Source: Mycolicibacter engbaekii (GTDB taxonomy: Bacteria > Actinomycetota > Actinomycetes > Mycobacteriales > Mycobacteriaceae). From it: a DNA stretch of 64,000 nt. Position numbers and translations under genes: made by a program. The stretch spans positions 24,898 through 88,897 of the forward strand of contig NZ_LQOT01000018.1 in NCBI RefSeq assembly GCF_002101585.1, read 5' to 3'. The notes under the pieces are model-generated. The model was not told the DNA's origin. It ran no database searches and saw only the letters and a program-made list of their open reading frames with translations. Shown one piece after another: positions 41,268-51,496 of the stretch; position 1 is the stretch's first letter, and every line of letters begins with the position of its first letter.

Positions 41268-42749
41268 GCGCACCGCTGCCGCCGACGGCATACCGTCGTA
41301 GAGCCCGGCCTGCGACAGCAGCGATTCGGTGGGCGGGCGACGCTGCGCCCAGGGCGCAACCGACTCGATCTCCGCGGCCAGCGAAACCAGAGTGGCTTCG
41401 TCGTTGGCCCGCGCCACCAGGTGCACCGCTTCAGGCAGGCCGTCGGCAGAGATCCCGGTCGGTACCGACATGGCGGGCTGACCGCTGTAGCACTGGGGAA
41501 AGGTGAACGGGATGAACTTGAGCATCCGCAGCATGGCGCGGGTCGGTCCGAGGCCCTCGAAATAGCCCACCCGCACCGGCGGAATCGCCAGCACCGGGGT
41601 CATCAGAAGGTCGAAGTCGGCGATCGGGCGCTGCGAGCGGGCGGTGATCCGGGGTTCGGCCGAGACGGCCCAGCGGGCCAGCCAATCCGGAACCAGCCTG
41701 CTGGTTCGGGCCTCGGCCTGCATACGGCGTTCCAGCAGTTCGGTTTTCGGTAGTCGCTCGACTTCGTGGGCGAAGCCGTTCATGAACAGCGCAAGCACCG
41801 CGGCGATACCGGTCACCGGATAGACGGGATCGCGCTCGATGACCTCATGGCCCAGCGACCGCAACAACTCCGCGGTCGCCAGAACCGGGCGGCGAACCTC
41901 GTCACTGACCGCCACCGGGACCACCGGCTTGAACGACATCGCGATCCGCAAGCGGCGCGGCGGCGCCAGCAGCGCCTCGGTCAGCGGGGGTGCCGGCGGC
42001 GGCGAAGCGATCTCGTCGTCGGGTTCGGGACCGGTCATCGCGTCGTGCAACAACGCCGCGTCGATGACGCTACGAGCCAGCGGCCCGATGTGGTTGAGGC
42101 CGTGGAACCGGTAGGCCCGTTCCGGCGACTCCTTGGTGCTGATGCGGCCGCGCTGGCCCTTCAGCCCGACCAGCCCGCAGCACGCGGCCGGAATGCGAAC
42201 CGAGCCGCCACTGTCACTGCCGGTGGCGCCGGGCACCATCCCCGCGGCGACCGCGGCCGCCGAACCACCGCTGGAGCCGCCCGGGGTGCGGTAGAGATCC
42301 CACGGGTTGCGGGTCACGCCCCAGGTCGCCGATTCGCTCACCGGGTAGGCGCCGAACTCCGACAGGTGGGTCTTGCCGATGATCACCGCGCCGGCAGAAC
42401 GCAGCCGGCGCACCGCGGCGCTGTCGGTGCTGGCGGGGCCGACGTCAATCCCGGTGCCGCACATTGACGAAACGCCCGCCACATCGGTGTCGTCTTTGAT
42501 CGCGATCGGTACGCCGGCCAGCGGCAGCGCTTCCCCGGCAGCCAGTCGCTGCTCCACGCGTACGGCTTCGGCCATCGCCCGGTCGCCCAACACGGTGCGG
42601 AACACGTTCAAAACCGGGTCCAGGCGGGCGATCCGGTCCAGATACAGCGCCACCAACTCACGCGGCGAGACCTCGCGCGCACGCACCAACTGCGCCAAAC
42701 GCGCGACGCCCGCGAAGACCAACTCCTCATCGTGCGCGGCAGACATCAT
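41241..42749 (-). CDS. Amidase signature family hydrolase (GatA-like)
   Basis: A 502-residue amidase. The Ser-cisSer-Lys triad is visible: Lys in [10 protein letters not shown], the cis Ser in [12 protein letters not shown] and the nucleophile in [16 protein letters not shown]. It is not the tRNA amidotransferase subunit itself, since no gatB or gatC is near and the C-terminus differs. ATG 42749 is chosen because GAAAGGA lies just upstream. Substrate unknown; possibilities include amide release from a lipopeptide of the nearby pathway or general amide use. It is convergent with the ECF genes. Confidence 0.88.
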   Translation of the reverse strand: MMSAAHDEELVFAGVARLAQLVRAREVSPRELVALYLDRIARLDPVLNVFRTVLGDRAMAEAVRVEQRLAAGEALPLAGVPIAIKDDTDVAGVSSMCGTGIDVGPASTDSAAVRRLRSAGAVIIGKTHLSEFGAYPVSESATWGVTRNPWDLYRTPGGSSGGSAAAVAAGMVPGATGSDSGGSVRIPAACCGLVGLKGQRGRISTKESPERAYRFHGLNHIGPLARSVIDAALLHDAMTGPEPDDEIASPPPAPPLTEALLAPPRRLRIAMSFKPVVPVAVSDEVRRPVLATAELLRSLGHEVIERDPVYPVTGIAAVLALFMNGFAHEVERLPKTELLERRMQAEARTSRLVPDWLARWAVSAEPRITARSQRPIADFDLLMTPVLAIPPVRVGYFEGLGPTRAMLRMLKFIPFTFPQCYSGQPAMSVPTGISADGLPEAVHLVARANDEATLVSLAAEIESVAPWAQRRPPTESLLSQAGLYDGMPSAAAVRSAEQHSER

Positions 42750-42839
42750 GGCGTCCTTTCCCCCGCGGACAACAATACCCAGAACGCGGGGGCTCAACCG
42801 TGCGTCGGTGTTGGCGACACACGAAAGAAACGCTGAGGG

Positions 42840-44207
42840 TTAACTCCCCGTAGCGGGCTCGATGTTGTGGTTGAGGGTGAACCGGTTGTCCGGGTCCAGC
42901 CGCGCCTTGAGTTCGGCCAGGCGCCGGTAGCCGGCATCGCCGAACGTGGCGCGGATGCGGTCCTGCCCCTCGTCACCGACGAAGTTCAGGTAGGCGCTCG
43001 CCGGACCCAGCGGACGCAGGATCTCGAAGGCCTGTCCGGCCCACGCCGTGCACCGTGCGCTGTCGGCGGGATCGGTCCAGGTCGCCATCAGGTGAATGAT
43101 GTAGGGGTGCTCGCGGGCGACCACGGCCGTCGACTCCGGCGGAACCCGGCTGGCGTACCCGCCGAGCCGAATCAGGTGCAGCCGGGTCTGCGCCGAGGGA
43201 CGCGACCGCCCCAGCAGGGCGATGCGCCGGATCGCCTCGTCGGTGAGCTCGGTGACGAACAGCGACTTCCAGTAGTTCAGCCAGCCGTACGGCGCGGTGT
43301 AGTCCAGGGCCTGTTGCCAGGTCGAGTAGTCCAGCTTGTGTTGCACTGCCAGCACCGGTTTGGCCGCCACGCCGCGGACATTGAGCAGCGCGCTCAGGTC
43401 GTCGCTGCCGACCGCGTCGGTCCGTGTCGAGCAGCCCAGAACATTGACCAGTGACTGGCCCGTGGTCAGGTCGGTCGAGAAGTCCAGAATCGACGCCAGG
43501 TGATCGCCGGCGTTGTCCATCTGGGCGCGGAAGTGCTTGAGGGCCGCCTCCGCGTCGGTGTCGGGGTAGGACTGCACGCCGGCGGTCACGCCATTCACCG
43601 GGTGCAACCGCAGCACGAACTGCGCGACCACACCGAAGTTCCCGCCCCCGCCGCGCAGACCCCACAGCACGTCGGCGTTCTCGGTCTCGCTGACCGAGAG
43701 CACCTCGCCCGACGGCAGCACCAGGGTGGCGCCGATCAGGTTGTCGCAGGTCATGCCGTGGGCACGTGAGAGCCACCCGATCCCGCCGCCGAGCGAGAAC
43801 CCGCCGACGCCCGTGGTCGAGACCACCCCGCCCGGGCAGGCCAGCCCGTGCCGGCTGGTCACCGGGTCGACGTCGCCCCAGGTGGCGCCGGCGTCGACGT
43901 AGGCGATCCGCGCCTCGGGGTCCACCCGCACCCCGCGCATCAGCGTCAGGTCGATGACGATGCCGCCGTCGGTGGCCGAGTGGCCGGCGACGCTGTGACC
44001 ACCGCTTCGCACCGCGATCTCGGCGCCGGAGGCCACGGCGTAGCGGACCGCGGCGACGATGTCGTCCTGGGTGCGGCACTGCAGCACCACCTGCGGCCGC
44101 TTGTCGATCAGCCCGTTGAAGACCTGGCGCACCTCGTCATAGCGGGCGTCACCGGGGTAGACGGCGTCGCCGGCGAAGCCGGGGATGGTGGGGGTGGTGA
44201 CTGTCAT
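42840..44207 (-). CDS. Covalent-FAD oxidase of the BBE/6-HDNO type
   Basis: A 455-residue FAD-linked oxidase with a PCMH-type FAD domain (about 35-210) and a berberine-bridge C-terminal segment (NHNIEP). The FAD-attaching His is in RSGGHSVAGHS. The cysteine used by bicovalent members normally sits just before the GVGG loop, but here that loop reads STTGVGGFSLGGG, so monocovalent His attachment is likelier. These enzymes oxidise alcohols, amines or sugars, often as tailoring steps in natural-product pathways. AAGGATG precedes the ATG. A neighbouring exporter on the same strand suggests joint use. Confidence 0.88.
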   Translation of the reverse strand: MTVTTPTIPGFAGDAVYPGDARYDEVRQVFNGLIDKRPQVVLQCRTQDDIVAAVRYAVASGAEIAVRSGGHSVAGHSATDGGIVIDLTLMRGVRVDPEARIAYVDAGATWGDVDPVTSRHGLACPGGVVSTTGVGGFSLGGGIGWLSRAHGMTCDNLIGATLVLPSGEVLSVSETENADVLWGLRGGGGNFGVVAQFVLRLHPVNGVTAGVQSYPDTDAEAALKHFRAQMDNAGDHLASILDFSTDLTTGQSLVNVLGCSTRTDAVGSDDLSALLNVRGVAAKPVLAVQHKLDYSTWQQALDYTAPYGWLNYWKSLFVTELTDEAIRRIALLGRSRPSAQTRLHLIRLGGYASRVPPESTAVVAREHPYIIHLMATWTDPADSARCTAWAGQAFEILRPLGPASAYLNFVGDEGQDRIRATFGDAGYRRLAELKARLDPDNRFTLNHNIEPATGS

Positions 44208-44236
44208 TGCATCCTTAACTGGTCAGCGCGGCGAAC

Positions 44237-46768
44237 TCACTCGTCGCGGAGCTCGGTCGCCGGAGTGGACCGCGTGCTCTTCCAAGCGGGAATGATCGCC
44301 GCGAAGACCGCGGCGACGGTGGCCAGTACGGCGTAGACCACCGCATCGGTCCAGGGGAACACCAGGGGAGTGATCAGGCCGACGTTGACGACGGCCGCCC
44401 GCCGCACCGCCTCGGAGATGGCGATGGAGAGCACCGCGCCGAACAGACCGCCCGCCGCACCGGCGACCACGGCCTCGATGGTGGTGATGCTGAACACCCG
44501 AACCCGGGTGGCGCCCAGCGCCTGGATCAGCGCCACTTCCCGTCGGCGCCGGATGCCGACCAGCAGCAGCGTCGACAGCACCGAGATGAAGGCGATCGCC
44601 AGCAGGCCGTACTTGAGGGTGTTCAGTGGCGTCAGGTAGCGGCCGATGGAGGCGGCGATGTCGGCGGCATAACCGTCGGTGTCGACCGCGGTCACCGGTT
44701 GGTCGAACTCCGCGGCTTTGATGTTGTCGATGACTTGGGCGGCGGTGAAGCCCGGCGCGGGGGTGGCGAAGATCAGGCCGGCGGGCTGGGGACCGTAGAT
44801 CTGTTCGGCGACGGAATACGGCATATAGATGCGGCGCCCGCCGTACTCGGGAGTGGCCACAATGGTGCCGATGCTCATAGCCTGAGCGCCAAGTCCACTT
44901 CCAAATACCAGAGTGTCACCGACGTGGAGATTCTTCTCCCGCGCCAGAACGCTGCCCAGGACGACCTCATTGGCTTTCTGACTGTCCTCCGGAGATTGTC
45001 CGGCGAGCAATCCGAACGGAAATGTCGGCCGGTCCTGGGCCTGAATATGCGCCAGCGAGCCGTCTTTGAGACTGATCTCGATTTCAGCCATCCGCTCGAT
45101 CTTTTCCACCCCGGTCAGCGAGCTCAGTTTGTTGACCGTCTGGGGCGCGAACCGGGCGTCGATCGGCCCGTAGTCGGCGAACTGCGTCGTGGTGATGGCG
45201 ATGCGGCCGTCCGCCTGCGAGGTCGCCACCTTGGTGGCCCCGATGTGGATCGCCACCAGGAATCCCGACAGCAGGATCGCGACCACCACGGGCACTGCGA
45301 TGGCTCCGGAGATGGCCGCGGTACGGGAGCGGTCCGAGCGCAGGGCGTTGAGCGCGATGGTCAGCGTCGCTCCGTGCGACCGATCCGGTTTCGGCCGCAG
45401 GCTGGTGATCGCCTGCGCGCTCAGATAGGCGGTGGCCAGCAGCAGGCCGATGAGCGCGACGACCGCGCCGGCGTCGGCGATGACGGCCTGCCAGGCCACC
45501 AGCGCGCCGGACAGCGTCGCCAGCCAGGCCGCGATCACCCCGGTGAGGCCGATCGCCAGCAGCAACAGCGCCTTGAACCAGATCTTGCGCTGAGTGGTCT
45601 GTTCCTGCGCCGCCCGGCCGGACAACTCGGCCGCGATAGGAGTGTTGGACGCCGAGACCGCGGGGCCGATCGCGGCCCCGACCGCCAAGAAGACGCCGGC
45701 CAGCACGCCGACGATCAGGATGGCCGGCTTGAGGATCACCGGGACGGTGACGCCGACGAACCGTTCGGTCAGCTCACTGGCGCTGGCCACGATGGGTTCG
45801 GAGATCACGATCCCGGTCAGCACACCCATCGCCGAGCCCACGGCGCCCAACAGTGCGGCCTCACTGAGGAAGCCGGTCATGATCGACGCCGGTGAGGCGC
45901 CCAGCGCGGAGGCGATCGCGATCTCGCGGCGCCGCTCCTCGACCGAGAGCCGGGTGATCTGGGTGATCAGGATGACTCCGACGCCGATCGAGATCAGGGC
46001 GAAGATACCCAGCAGCGGCAGCAGAACGTCGTTGACGTTGTAACCCCGCGCGGGCTCGCTGCGGGGCTGCACGCTGTAGGTGGGACCCAGGGTGGTCTTC
46101 AACCGCTGCTGGACCTCGCCGGCATCGGCGTCTTTGTCCAGCGTCACGTACAGCATGTCCACCCGGTCGCCGCGGGCGAACTGCACCTTCGCCATGCTCA
46201 GCGGCAGCACCGCGACCAGGCCGTTGTTGACCTCGTCGAGGTCGGACACCCGCTGGAACTTCTCCAGCGACAACTGCCCGACGTCGGTGACCAGGGCGGC
46301 GGAGTCGTCCAGGGAGTCCCCCAGCGACTTCGAGATCGCCGGCGGCGGCTCCTGCTGTCCGGACTGGCAGACCTTGGGGTCGACGATCCACTGCGCCGAG
46401 CAGTCCACGCCCAGGCCCAGGCCGAAACTGTCCTTGCCGTCGTTGCGGATCATCGTCACCCCGCGGATGACGGGCACCACGGCCGCCACCCCGGGCACGG
46501 CCCGGGAGTCTTCGACGACGGCGGGACTGATGCCGCCACGGGTGGCCGCGCCGATCACCCGCAGGGGGGCGGGACCGGCGATCTGATAGCCGACGTCCTC
46601 GACGGCTTTGGAGACGCTGGTGACCTCGATCATGACTGCCACCACGACGGCGACGCCGCCGCCGAGCGAAAATGCAGCCAGCGCCGCCCGGAATGCGTGT
46701 TTACGAACAGCGCGGAAGTTGATTATCCGGAGCAGTCCGAATGTCGCGGCTAATGTTCCGCGAGCCAT
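44237..46768 (-). CDS. FtsX/MacB-type ABC transporter permease
   Basis: An 843-residue permease with a duplicated FtsX architecture: N-terminal membrane segment (about 25-48), large extracytoplasmic domain (about 50-250), three membrane helices around 255-380, a further helix block around 400-455, a second extracytoplasmic domain (about 510-690) and three final helices. This type exports or mechanically handles lipids, lipoproteins or peptides rather than importing solutes. Its ATG at 46768 lies 19 bp inside the ATPase gene, so the pair is coupled. Cargo is unknown; export of the lipopeptide made at 24624-38186 is a reasonable hypothesis. Confidence 0.9.
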   Translation of the reverse strand: MARGTLAATFGLLRIINFRAVRKHAFRAALAAFSLGGGVAVVVAVMIEVTSVSKAVEDVGYQIAGPAPLRVIGAATRGGISPAVVEDSRAVPGVAAVVPVIRGVTMIRNDGKDSFGLGLGVDCSAQWIVDPKVCQSGQQEPPPAISKSLGDSLDDSAALVTDVGQLSLEKFQRVSDLDEVNNGLVAVLPLSMAKVQFARGDRVDMLYVTLDKDADAGEVQQRLKTTLGPTYSVQPRSEPARGYNVNDVLLPLLGIFALISIGVGVILITQITRLSVEERRREIAIASALGASPASIMTGFLSEAALLGAVGSAMGVLTGIVISEPIVASASELTERFVGVTVPVILKPAILIVGVLAGVFLAVGAAIGPAVSASNTPIAAELSGRAAQEQTTQRKIWFKALLLLAIGLTGVIAAWLATLSGALVAWQAVIADAGAVVALIGLLLATAYLSAQAITSLRPKPDRSHGATLTIALNALRSDRSRTAAISGAIAVPVVVAILLSGFLVAIHIGATKVATSQADGRIAITTTQFADYGPIDARFAPQTVNKLSSLTGVEKIERMAEIEISLKDGSLAHIQAQDRPTFPFGLLAGQSPEDSQKANEVVLGSVLAREKNLHVGDTLVFGSGLGAQAMSIGTIVATPEYGGRRIYMPYSVAEQIYGPQPAGLIFATPAPGFTAAQVIDNIKAAEFDQPVTAVDTDGYAADIAASIGRYLTPLNTLKYGLLAIAFISVLSTLLLVGIRRRREVALIQALGATRVRVFSITTIEAVVAGAAGGLFGAVLSIAISEAVRRAAVVNVGLITPLVFPWTDAVVYAVLATVAAVFAAIIPAWKSTRSTPATELRDE

Positions 46769-47547
46769 GTCACATTATTTGCCGCGTGAGCCATTCCGCT
46801 GTCGGTCTCGATTTCGCCGTCGAGTAGGGAAACGAGACGCGGAGCGTCGTCAGCTATTTTTCGATCGTGAGTCACCAGAACAATTGTCTGGCCGGCTGCA
46901 TTCAGGTTGTACAAGGCGTCGATAACGCGTTGCCCATTTACGGTGTCCAGGTTGCCGGTGGGCTCATCGGCGAGAATCACGTCGGGTTTCATGAAAAGTG
47001 CCCGCGCGACCGCAACCCGCTGTTGCTCGCCGCCGGACAATTCCGACGGGACGCGCTTGGACTTGGCCGCCAGGCCGACCTGCTCGAGCAGGCTCATCGC
47101 ATGGGCGTGCTGCGAACGGCCTGATTTGCCCGCCAACAGCCCCGGGAGCATCACGTTCTCGACCACCGACAGTCCCGCCAGAAGATTGAAGGCTTGGAAG
47201 ACGTAACCGAGTGTCTGGCATCGCACGGCGGCCAATTGCCGGCGCGAGAGCTGGGAGACACACTGGCCGTTGATCAGGACATCACCGCTGGTAGGCGTGT
47301 CCAGCAGCCCCAGAATGCTCAACAAGGTGGACTTGCCCGAGCCGGACGGGCCGACCATGGCGACGAATTCTCCGCGCGTTATCTGGATATCGATGTTGCG
47401 CAAAATCGGCGTCGCGGTATCGCCCTGGCCGAACTGTTTGTTGAGTTTGCGCGCTTCGAGGACCACGGGAGGCCTAAGAACGGCCGACGGCGTGTGTCCG
47501 TTCCGGGCGAGCTCCATATCCATGGTGTGCATCTCGGTCCTGATCAT
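46750..47547 (-). CDS. LolD/MacB-type ABC transporter ATPase
   Basis: A 265-residue ATPase with Walker A GPSGSGKSTL, Q-loop YVFQAFNLLAGLS, signature LSGGEQQRVAVARAL, Walker B VILADEPTGNLD and the switch His in LVTHDRK. The DEPTGNLD form is typical of the LolD/MacB/FtsE group and fits its FtsX-like partner. ATG 47547 is preferred since GGAGATTC lies just before it; an in-frame ATG at 47580 would add 11 residues. The 198 bp upstream to the Rv0495c-like gene hold no other ORF. Confidence 0.92.
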   Translation of the reverse strand: MIRTEMHTMDMELARNGHTPSAVLRPPVVLEARKLNKQFGQGDTATPILRNIDIQITRGEFVAMVGPSGSGKSTLLSILGLLDTPTSGDVLINGQCVSQLSRRQLAAVRCQTLGYVFQAFNLLAGLSVVENVMLPGLLAGKSGRSQHAHAMSLLEQVGLAAKSKRVPSELSGGEQQRVAVARALFMKPDVILADEPTGNLDTVNGQRVIDALYNLNAAGQTIVLVTHDRKIADDAPRLVSLLDGEIETDSGMAHAANNVTWLAEH

Positions 47548-47745
47548 GAATCTCCGGCGGGCTCGTAATACCACGATCATGCCCGCGTTGGGCGCGTTTT
47601 CTCAATTCGTTACGCACTCCGCGAAGTTGGTGCGCTACGCGGCGCTGCGGCTGATCATAGGCGACGCAGGTCGCTGCCGAAAATCGTTCGGCGCGCGACC
47701 CCGGTGCCCGCCGGCGGCTGAGCGGGAACCCGCCGCCCGCCGCGC

Positions 47746-48540
47746 TCAGGTGGGCCGCGCGGCCCGGGTGGCGGGGTGAACGGCCACCAGGCCCAGTTCA
47801 TTGCGCCGCCGGCAGATCGCCGCCAACTCGGCGTAGGCCTTGGCGCCCAGCAGCTCGGTCAGCTCGGGCGCCAGGCTCTGCCAGACCTGGCGGGTGCCGA
47901 CGTGGGTCGCCGGGTCGCCGGTGCAGTACCAGTTCAGATCCTCGCCGCCGGGACCCCACCCGCGCCGGTCGAATTCGGTGATCGTGGTCTTGAGGATCTC
48001 GCTGTCGTCGGGGCGGGTCACCCATTCCTGGCTGCGGCGGATCGGCAGTTGCCAGCAGACCTCGGGCTTCATCGTCAGGGGTTCCACGCCCAACCGGACG
48101 GCCTTGATGTGCAGGGCACAGCCCGCCCCGCCGGCGAAGCCGGGCCGGTTCAGGAAGATGCAGGCACCCTTGACGGTTCGGGTGCGCAGCTGCTCCTCGC
48201 CGTCGTTCTCGTCGTATTCCAGGTAGCCCTTGCGGCCCAGGCCCTTGTCGCGCAGCTGCCAGTCGGCATCGGTGAGCTTGGCCACGGCGTCATCGAGGTT
48301 GGCCCGGTCGTCGTCGTCGCACAGGAACGCGCCGTGCGAGCAGCACCCGTCGTCGGGGCGGCCGGCCAGGATGCCCCGGCAGGCGGGCGTCCCAAAGACG
48401 CAGGTCCAGCGGGACAGCAGCCAGGTCAGGTCGGCGGCGATCAGGTGCTCGGGGTTGTCGGGGTCGTAGAACTCCACCCACTCGCGGGGGAAGTCCAGAC
48501 CGACCTCCCCGGGATGGGAGCGAGGCTGCTCGGGGGTCAC
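47746..48540 (-). CDS. Cysteine-rich conserved actinobacterial protein (Rv0495c-like)
   Basis: A 264-residue cytoplasmic protein. Clustered cysteines in [27 protein letters not shown] and GAGCALH suggest a metal or iron-sulfur site like that of YkgJ/DUF3109-type proteins. It is the first core gene after the accessory block and is divergent from the exopolyphosphatase gene, as Rv0495c is from Rv0496. GTG 48540 follows GTGGAG on the reverse strand, and TAGCGT lies 8 nt upstream. From memory Rv0495c has been linked to redox balance; the cysteine pattern is compatible. Confidence 0.8.
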   Translation of the reverse strand: MTPEQPRSHPGEVGLDFPREWVEFYDPDNPEHLIAADLTWLLSRWTCVFGTPACRGILAGRPDDGCCSHGAFLCDDDDRANLDDAVAKLTDADWQLRDKGLGRKGYLEYDENDGEEQLRTRTVKGACIFLNRPGFAGGAGCALHIKAVRLGVEPLTMKPEVCWQLPIRRSQEWVTRPDDSEILKTTITEFDRRGWGPGGEDLNWYCTGDPATHVGTRQVWQSLAPELTELLGAKAYAELAAICRRRNELGLVAVHPATRAARPT

Positions 48541-48599
48541 GAAACTCCACGCTAGACCAGAAAATCACGTTGCCTCACATCGTCTGGGCCCCGCACCAC

Positions 48600-48605
48600 T
48601 AAGTT
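48600..48605 (+). promoter_or_regulatory. -10 box for leaderless start of the Ppx/GppA gene
   Basis: TAAGTT ends 6 nt before GTG 48612, with no ribosome binding site in the gap. Confidence 0.5.
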
Positions 48606-48611
48606 GGTTGG

Positions 48612-49598
48612 GTGCGATTAGGGGTGCTCGACGTCGGCAGCAACACCGTCCACCTGCTGGTGGTCGATGCTCACCGTGGTGGCCACCCGACGCCCATGAG
48701 CTCCACCAAGGCCACGTTGCGCCTGGCTGAGGCGACGGACAGCTCCGGCAAGATCACCCGGCGCGGTGCCGACAAGCTGGTCTCCACGGTCAGCGAATTC
48801 GCCACCATCGCAGCGAGTTCGGGTTGTGCGGAGCTGGTCGCGTTCGCCACCTCCGCGGTGCGCGACGCGTCCAATTCCGAGGACGTGCTGGCGCGGGTGC
48901 GTGCTGAGGCCGGGGTGGAACTGCAGGTACTGGCCGGCGAGGACGAGTCCCGGCTGACGTTCCTGGCGGTGCGGCGCTGGTTCGGCTGGAGCGCCGGGCG
49001 GATCAACAACCTCGACATCGGCGGCGGTTCCCTGGAGATGTCCAGCGGTGTCGACGAGGAGCCGGACGTGGCTCTGTCGCTGCCGTTGGGCGCCGGACGG
49101 CTCACCCGGGAGTGGCTGACCGAGGACCCCCCCGGCCGGCGCCGGGTGGCGATGCTGCGCGACTGGTTGGACACCGAGCTGGCGCCCGCGGCCGCAGCCG
49201 TGCTGGACGCCGGTCCGCCCGATCTGGCGGTAGCCAGCTCCAAGACATTTCGTTCGCTGGCGCGGCTCACCGGCGCCGCTCCCTCGGCGGCCGGGCCGCG
49301 GGTACGGCGCACATTGACCGCCACCGGCCTTAGGCAGCTCATATCATTCATCTCTAGGATGACCACGGCTGATCGGGCCGAATTGGAAGGGGTGAGCGCC
49401 GAGCGGGCGCCACAGATCGTGGCGGGTGCGCTGGTGGCGGAAGCGAGCATGCGAGCGCTGTCGATCGAAACAGTGGAGATTTGCCCGTGGGCGCTGCGGG
49501 AAGGCTTGATCCTGCGCCGACTCGACAGTGAAGCCGACGGCGTCACTCTCTTCGGATCCCCTTCGATGGGGCTGGCCCGCCAGGGAGGGGACCGATGA
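48612..49598 (+). CDS. Ppx/GppA exopolyphosphatase family protein (Rv0496-like)
   Basis: A 328-residue member of the ASKHA-fold Ppx/GppA phosphatases, which remove terminal phosphate from polyphosphate or pppGpp. [16 protein letters not shown] is the first phosphate-binding loop, [13 protein letters not shown] the second, and the family Glu lies in [15 protein letters not shown]. It is the short two-domain form typical of mycobacteria (Rv0496, reported as PPX1). GTG 48612 is supported by the -10 spacing. It overlaps the next gene by four bases (ATGA). The divergent position to the Rv0495c-like gene is conserved. Confidence 0.92.
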   Translation: MRLGVLDVGSNTVHLLVVDAHRGGHPTPMSSTKATLRLAEATDSSGKITRRGADKLVSTVSEFATIAASSGCAELVAFATSAVRDASNSEDVLARVRAEAGVELQVLAGEDESRLTFLAVRRWFGWSAGRINNLDIGGGSLEMSSGVDEEPDVALSLPLGAGRLTREWLTEDPPGRRRVAMLRDWLDTELAPAAAAVLDAGPPDLAVASSKTFRSLARLTGAAPSAAGPRVRRTLTATGLRQLISFISRMTTADRAELEGVSAERAPQIVAGALVAEASMRALSIETVEICPWALREGLILRRLDSEADGVTLFGSPSMGLARQGGDR

Positions 49599-50596
49599 CT
49601 GGACCCAAGCCCGACCCGCGCGACGCCGAGACGCGGCCGATCTCGGTTGCCGAACTGCTCGCCAAGAACGGCACCATCGGTTCGCCGCCGGTGTCCGGAC
49701 GGCGCCGCCGCAGGCGCGGCAACGCAGACGCCGTCACGGTGGCGGAGCTGACCGGCGAGATCCCGATCATCCGGGACACGGCCCCACCCGAGATCGAGGC
49801 CGGCCCGCCGGCGGCCGCCGACGGCGCGCCCAGCGGTGCGCTGCCGCTGGGCCCGGCACCCGGCTTCGTCGAGGACGACCGGCCCCCGACCGGTCCGCGG
49901 CCGGCGCAGCGGGCCGAACAACCCGCCCGGCGGCCGGTGGCCGAGCCGCGCTGGCCCAAGTCGCCGCCACAGCTGCCGCGGGAGTCCAGCCGTCCCGAGC
50001 AGAGCGAGTATCCCCGGCCGCTGCGCCGGCCGGACCCCGTAGCCGCACCGGACGGTCCGCCGGCCGAGATTCCGCCGGCGGGCTCGGGCGCCGAGGGCAT
50101 GCGGCCCGACCCGGTGGACACCTACACCGACATCGCCGTCGACGTGATGGACGCCGACGTCCGCGACGCGGACCTGCCGAGCGGGGACTCCGCATTCGTC
50201 CGGTCGTTTTTGACCAAGGGCGGCTCCGCCGGCCGCGCAGTGCAACCTGCCCGGGACGCCGACCAGGGCGCCGACGAAGTCACGGCGGCCGCGCAGGCCG
50301 CCGAGGACGAAGATGCGGCCGAGGACTACGCAGGGCGGCCTGGCATGGTGGGTGCCGCGCTGGTGGTGCTGCAATCGATCCTGGCGGTGGCCTTCGGCGG
50401 CGGCCTGTTCATCGCTTTCGACCAGCTGTGGCAGTGGAACAGCATCGTGGCCCTGGTGCTCACCGTCCTGGTCACGCTGGGCCTGGTGGCGGCGGTGCAG
50501 GTGGTCCGCAAGACCTCCGACATCGTCAGCACCTTGATCGCTGTCGCGGTCGGTTTGTTGGTAACACTGGGGCCGCTGGCACTGCACGCCAATTAG
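49595..50596 (+). CDS. Conserved membrane protein with long charged N-terminus (Rv0497-like)
   Basis: A 333-residue protein. The first 240 residues are predicted disordered, rich in Pro, Arg, Glu and Asp, with an early basic patch (GRRRRRRGN) and conserved [13 protein letters not shown]. Three hydrophobic segments at about 250-331 ([55 protein letters not shown]) anchor it. [14 protein letters not shown] motifs recur in actinobacterial envelope proteins. It is coupled to the upstream Ppx gene. Function unknown. Confidence 0.8.
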   Translation: MTGPKPDPRDAETRPISVAELLAKNGTIGSPPVSGRRRRRRGNADAVTVAELTGEIPIIRDTAPPEIEAGPPAAADGAPSGALPLGPAPGFVEDDRPPTGPRPAQRAEQPARRPVAEPRWPKSPPQLPRESSRPEQSEYPRPLRRPDPVAAPDGPPAEIPPAGSGAEGMRPDPVDTYTDIAVDVMDADVRDADLPSGDSAFVRSFLTKGGSAGRAVQPARDADQGADEVTAAAQAAEDEDAAEDYAGRPGMVGAALVVLQSILAVAFGGGLFIAFDQLWQWNSIVALVLTVLVTLGLVAAVQVVRKTSDIVSTLIAVAVGLLVTLGPLALHAN

Positions 50597-50613
50597 CCGT
50601 TCAGTATTAAGTC

Positions 50614-51456
50614 GTGCGTCCTGCCATCAAAGTCGGATTGTCGACAGCATCGGTTTACCCGCTGCGGGCCGAGGCCGCCTTCGAATATGCGGCCCGGCTC
50701 GGCTACGACGGCGTCGAACTGATGGTGTGGGGAGAGTCGGTCAGCCAGGACGTCGGAGCCGTCCGGCGACTGTCCCGCAAGTACCGGGTGCCCGTGCTGT
50801 CGGTGCACGCGCCGTGCCTGTTGATCTCCCAACGGGTTTGGGGCTCCAACCCGATTCCCAAGCTGGAACGCAGCGTTCGGGCCGCCGAAGAGCTCGACGC
50901 CCAAACGGTTGTGGTGCATCCGCCGTTTCGCTGGCAGCGGCGCTACGCCGAGGGCTTCAGCGATCAGGTTGCGGAATTGGAGGCCGGCAGCGGCGTGGCG
51001 ATCGCGGTGGAGAACATGTTCCCCTTCCGGGCCGATCGCTTCTTCGGCGCCGACCAATCCCGCGAACGGATGCGGCGCCGTGGCGGCGGACCCGGAGCGG
51101 GTATTTCGGCATTCGCGCCGTCCCACGACCCCCTCGACGGAAACCACGCGCACTTCACCCTGGATCTCTCCCACACCGCGACCGCAGGCGCCGACGGGCT
51201 GGAGATGGCCCAACGGATGGGTTCGGGTCTGACGCATCTGCACCTGTGCGACGGCACCGGCCTGCCGGCCGATGAGCATCTGGTGCCCGGACGCGGCGAC
51301 CAGCCAGTCGCCGAAGTCTGCCAACTGCTGGCCGCCAGCGACTTCACCGGCCACGTGGTGCTGGAGGTGACGACCTCGCAAGCACGCTCGCCGCAGGAGC
51401 GTGAGGCGCTGCTGACCGAGTCGCTGCAGTTCGCCCGGACGCATCTGCTGCGCTGA
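50614..51456 (+). CDS. Sugar phosphate isomerase/epimerase-like TIM barrel (Rv0498-like)
   Basis: A 280-residue protein of the AP endonuclease family 2/xylose isomerase-like TIM-barrel superfamily. GYDGVELMVWGES, VVHPPFRWQRRYAEGF, VENMFPF and FTLDLSHTA carry the scattered His, Glu and Asp ligands expected for a divalent metal site. Length equals Rv0498. Substrate unknown. GTG 50614 opens the frame 17 bp after the Rv0497-like stop, in one operon. Not a deoxyribose-phosphate or DNA-repair enzyme by any specific motif. Confidence 0.83.
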   Translation: MRPAIKVGLSTASVYPLRAEAAFEYAARLGYDGVELMVWGESVSQDVGAVRRLSRKYRVPVLSVHAPCLLISQRVWGSNPIPKLERSVRAAEELDAQTVVVHPPFRWQRRYAEGFSDQVAELEAGSGVAIAVENMFPFRADRFFGADQSRERMRRRGGGPGAGISAFAPSHDPLDGNHAHFTLDLSHTATAGADGLEMAQRMGSGLTHLHLCDGTGLPADEHLVPGRGDQPVAEVCQLLAASDFTGHVVLEVTTSQARSPQEREALLTESLQFARTHLLR

Positions 51457-51496
51457 GTAACACCAGACGTTCGCCGAGAACCCAGGGAGGCCCCGC

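Noticed and set aside
41241..42749. gatA subunit of Glu-tRNA amidotransferase
   Set aside because: The Ser-Ser-Lys triad is shared, but gatB and gatC are absent from the neighbourhood and the C-terminal half differs; called a general amidase.
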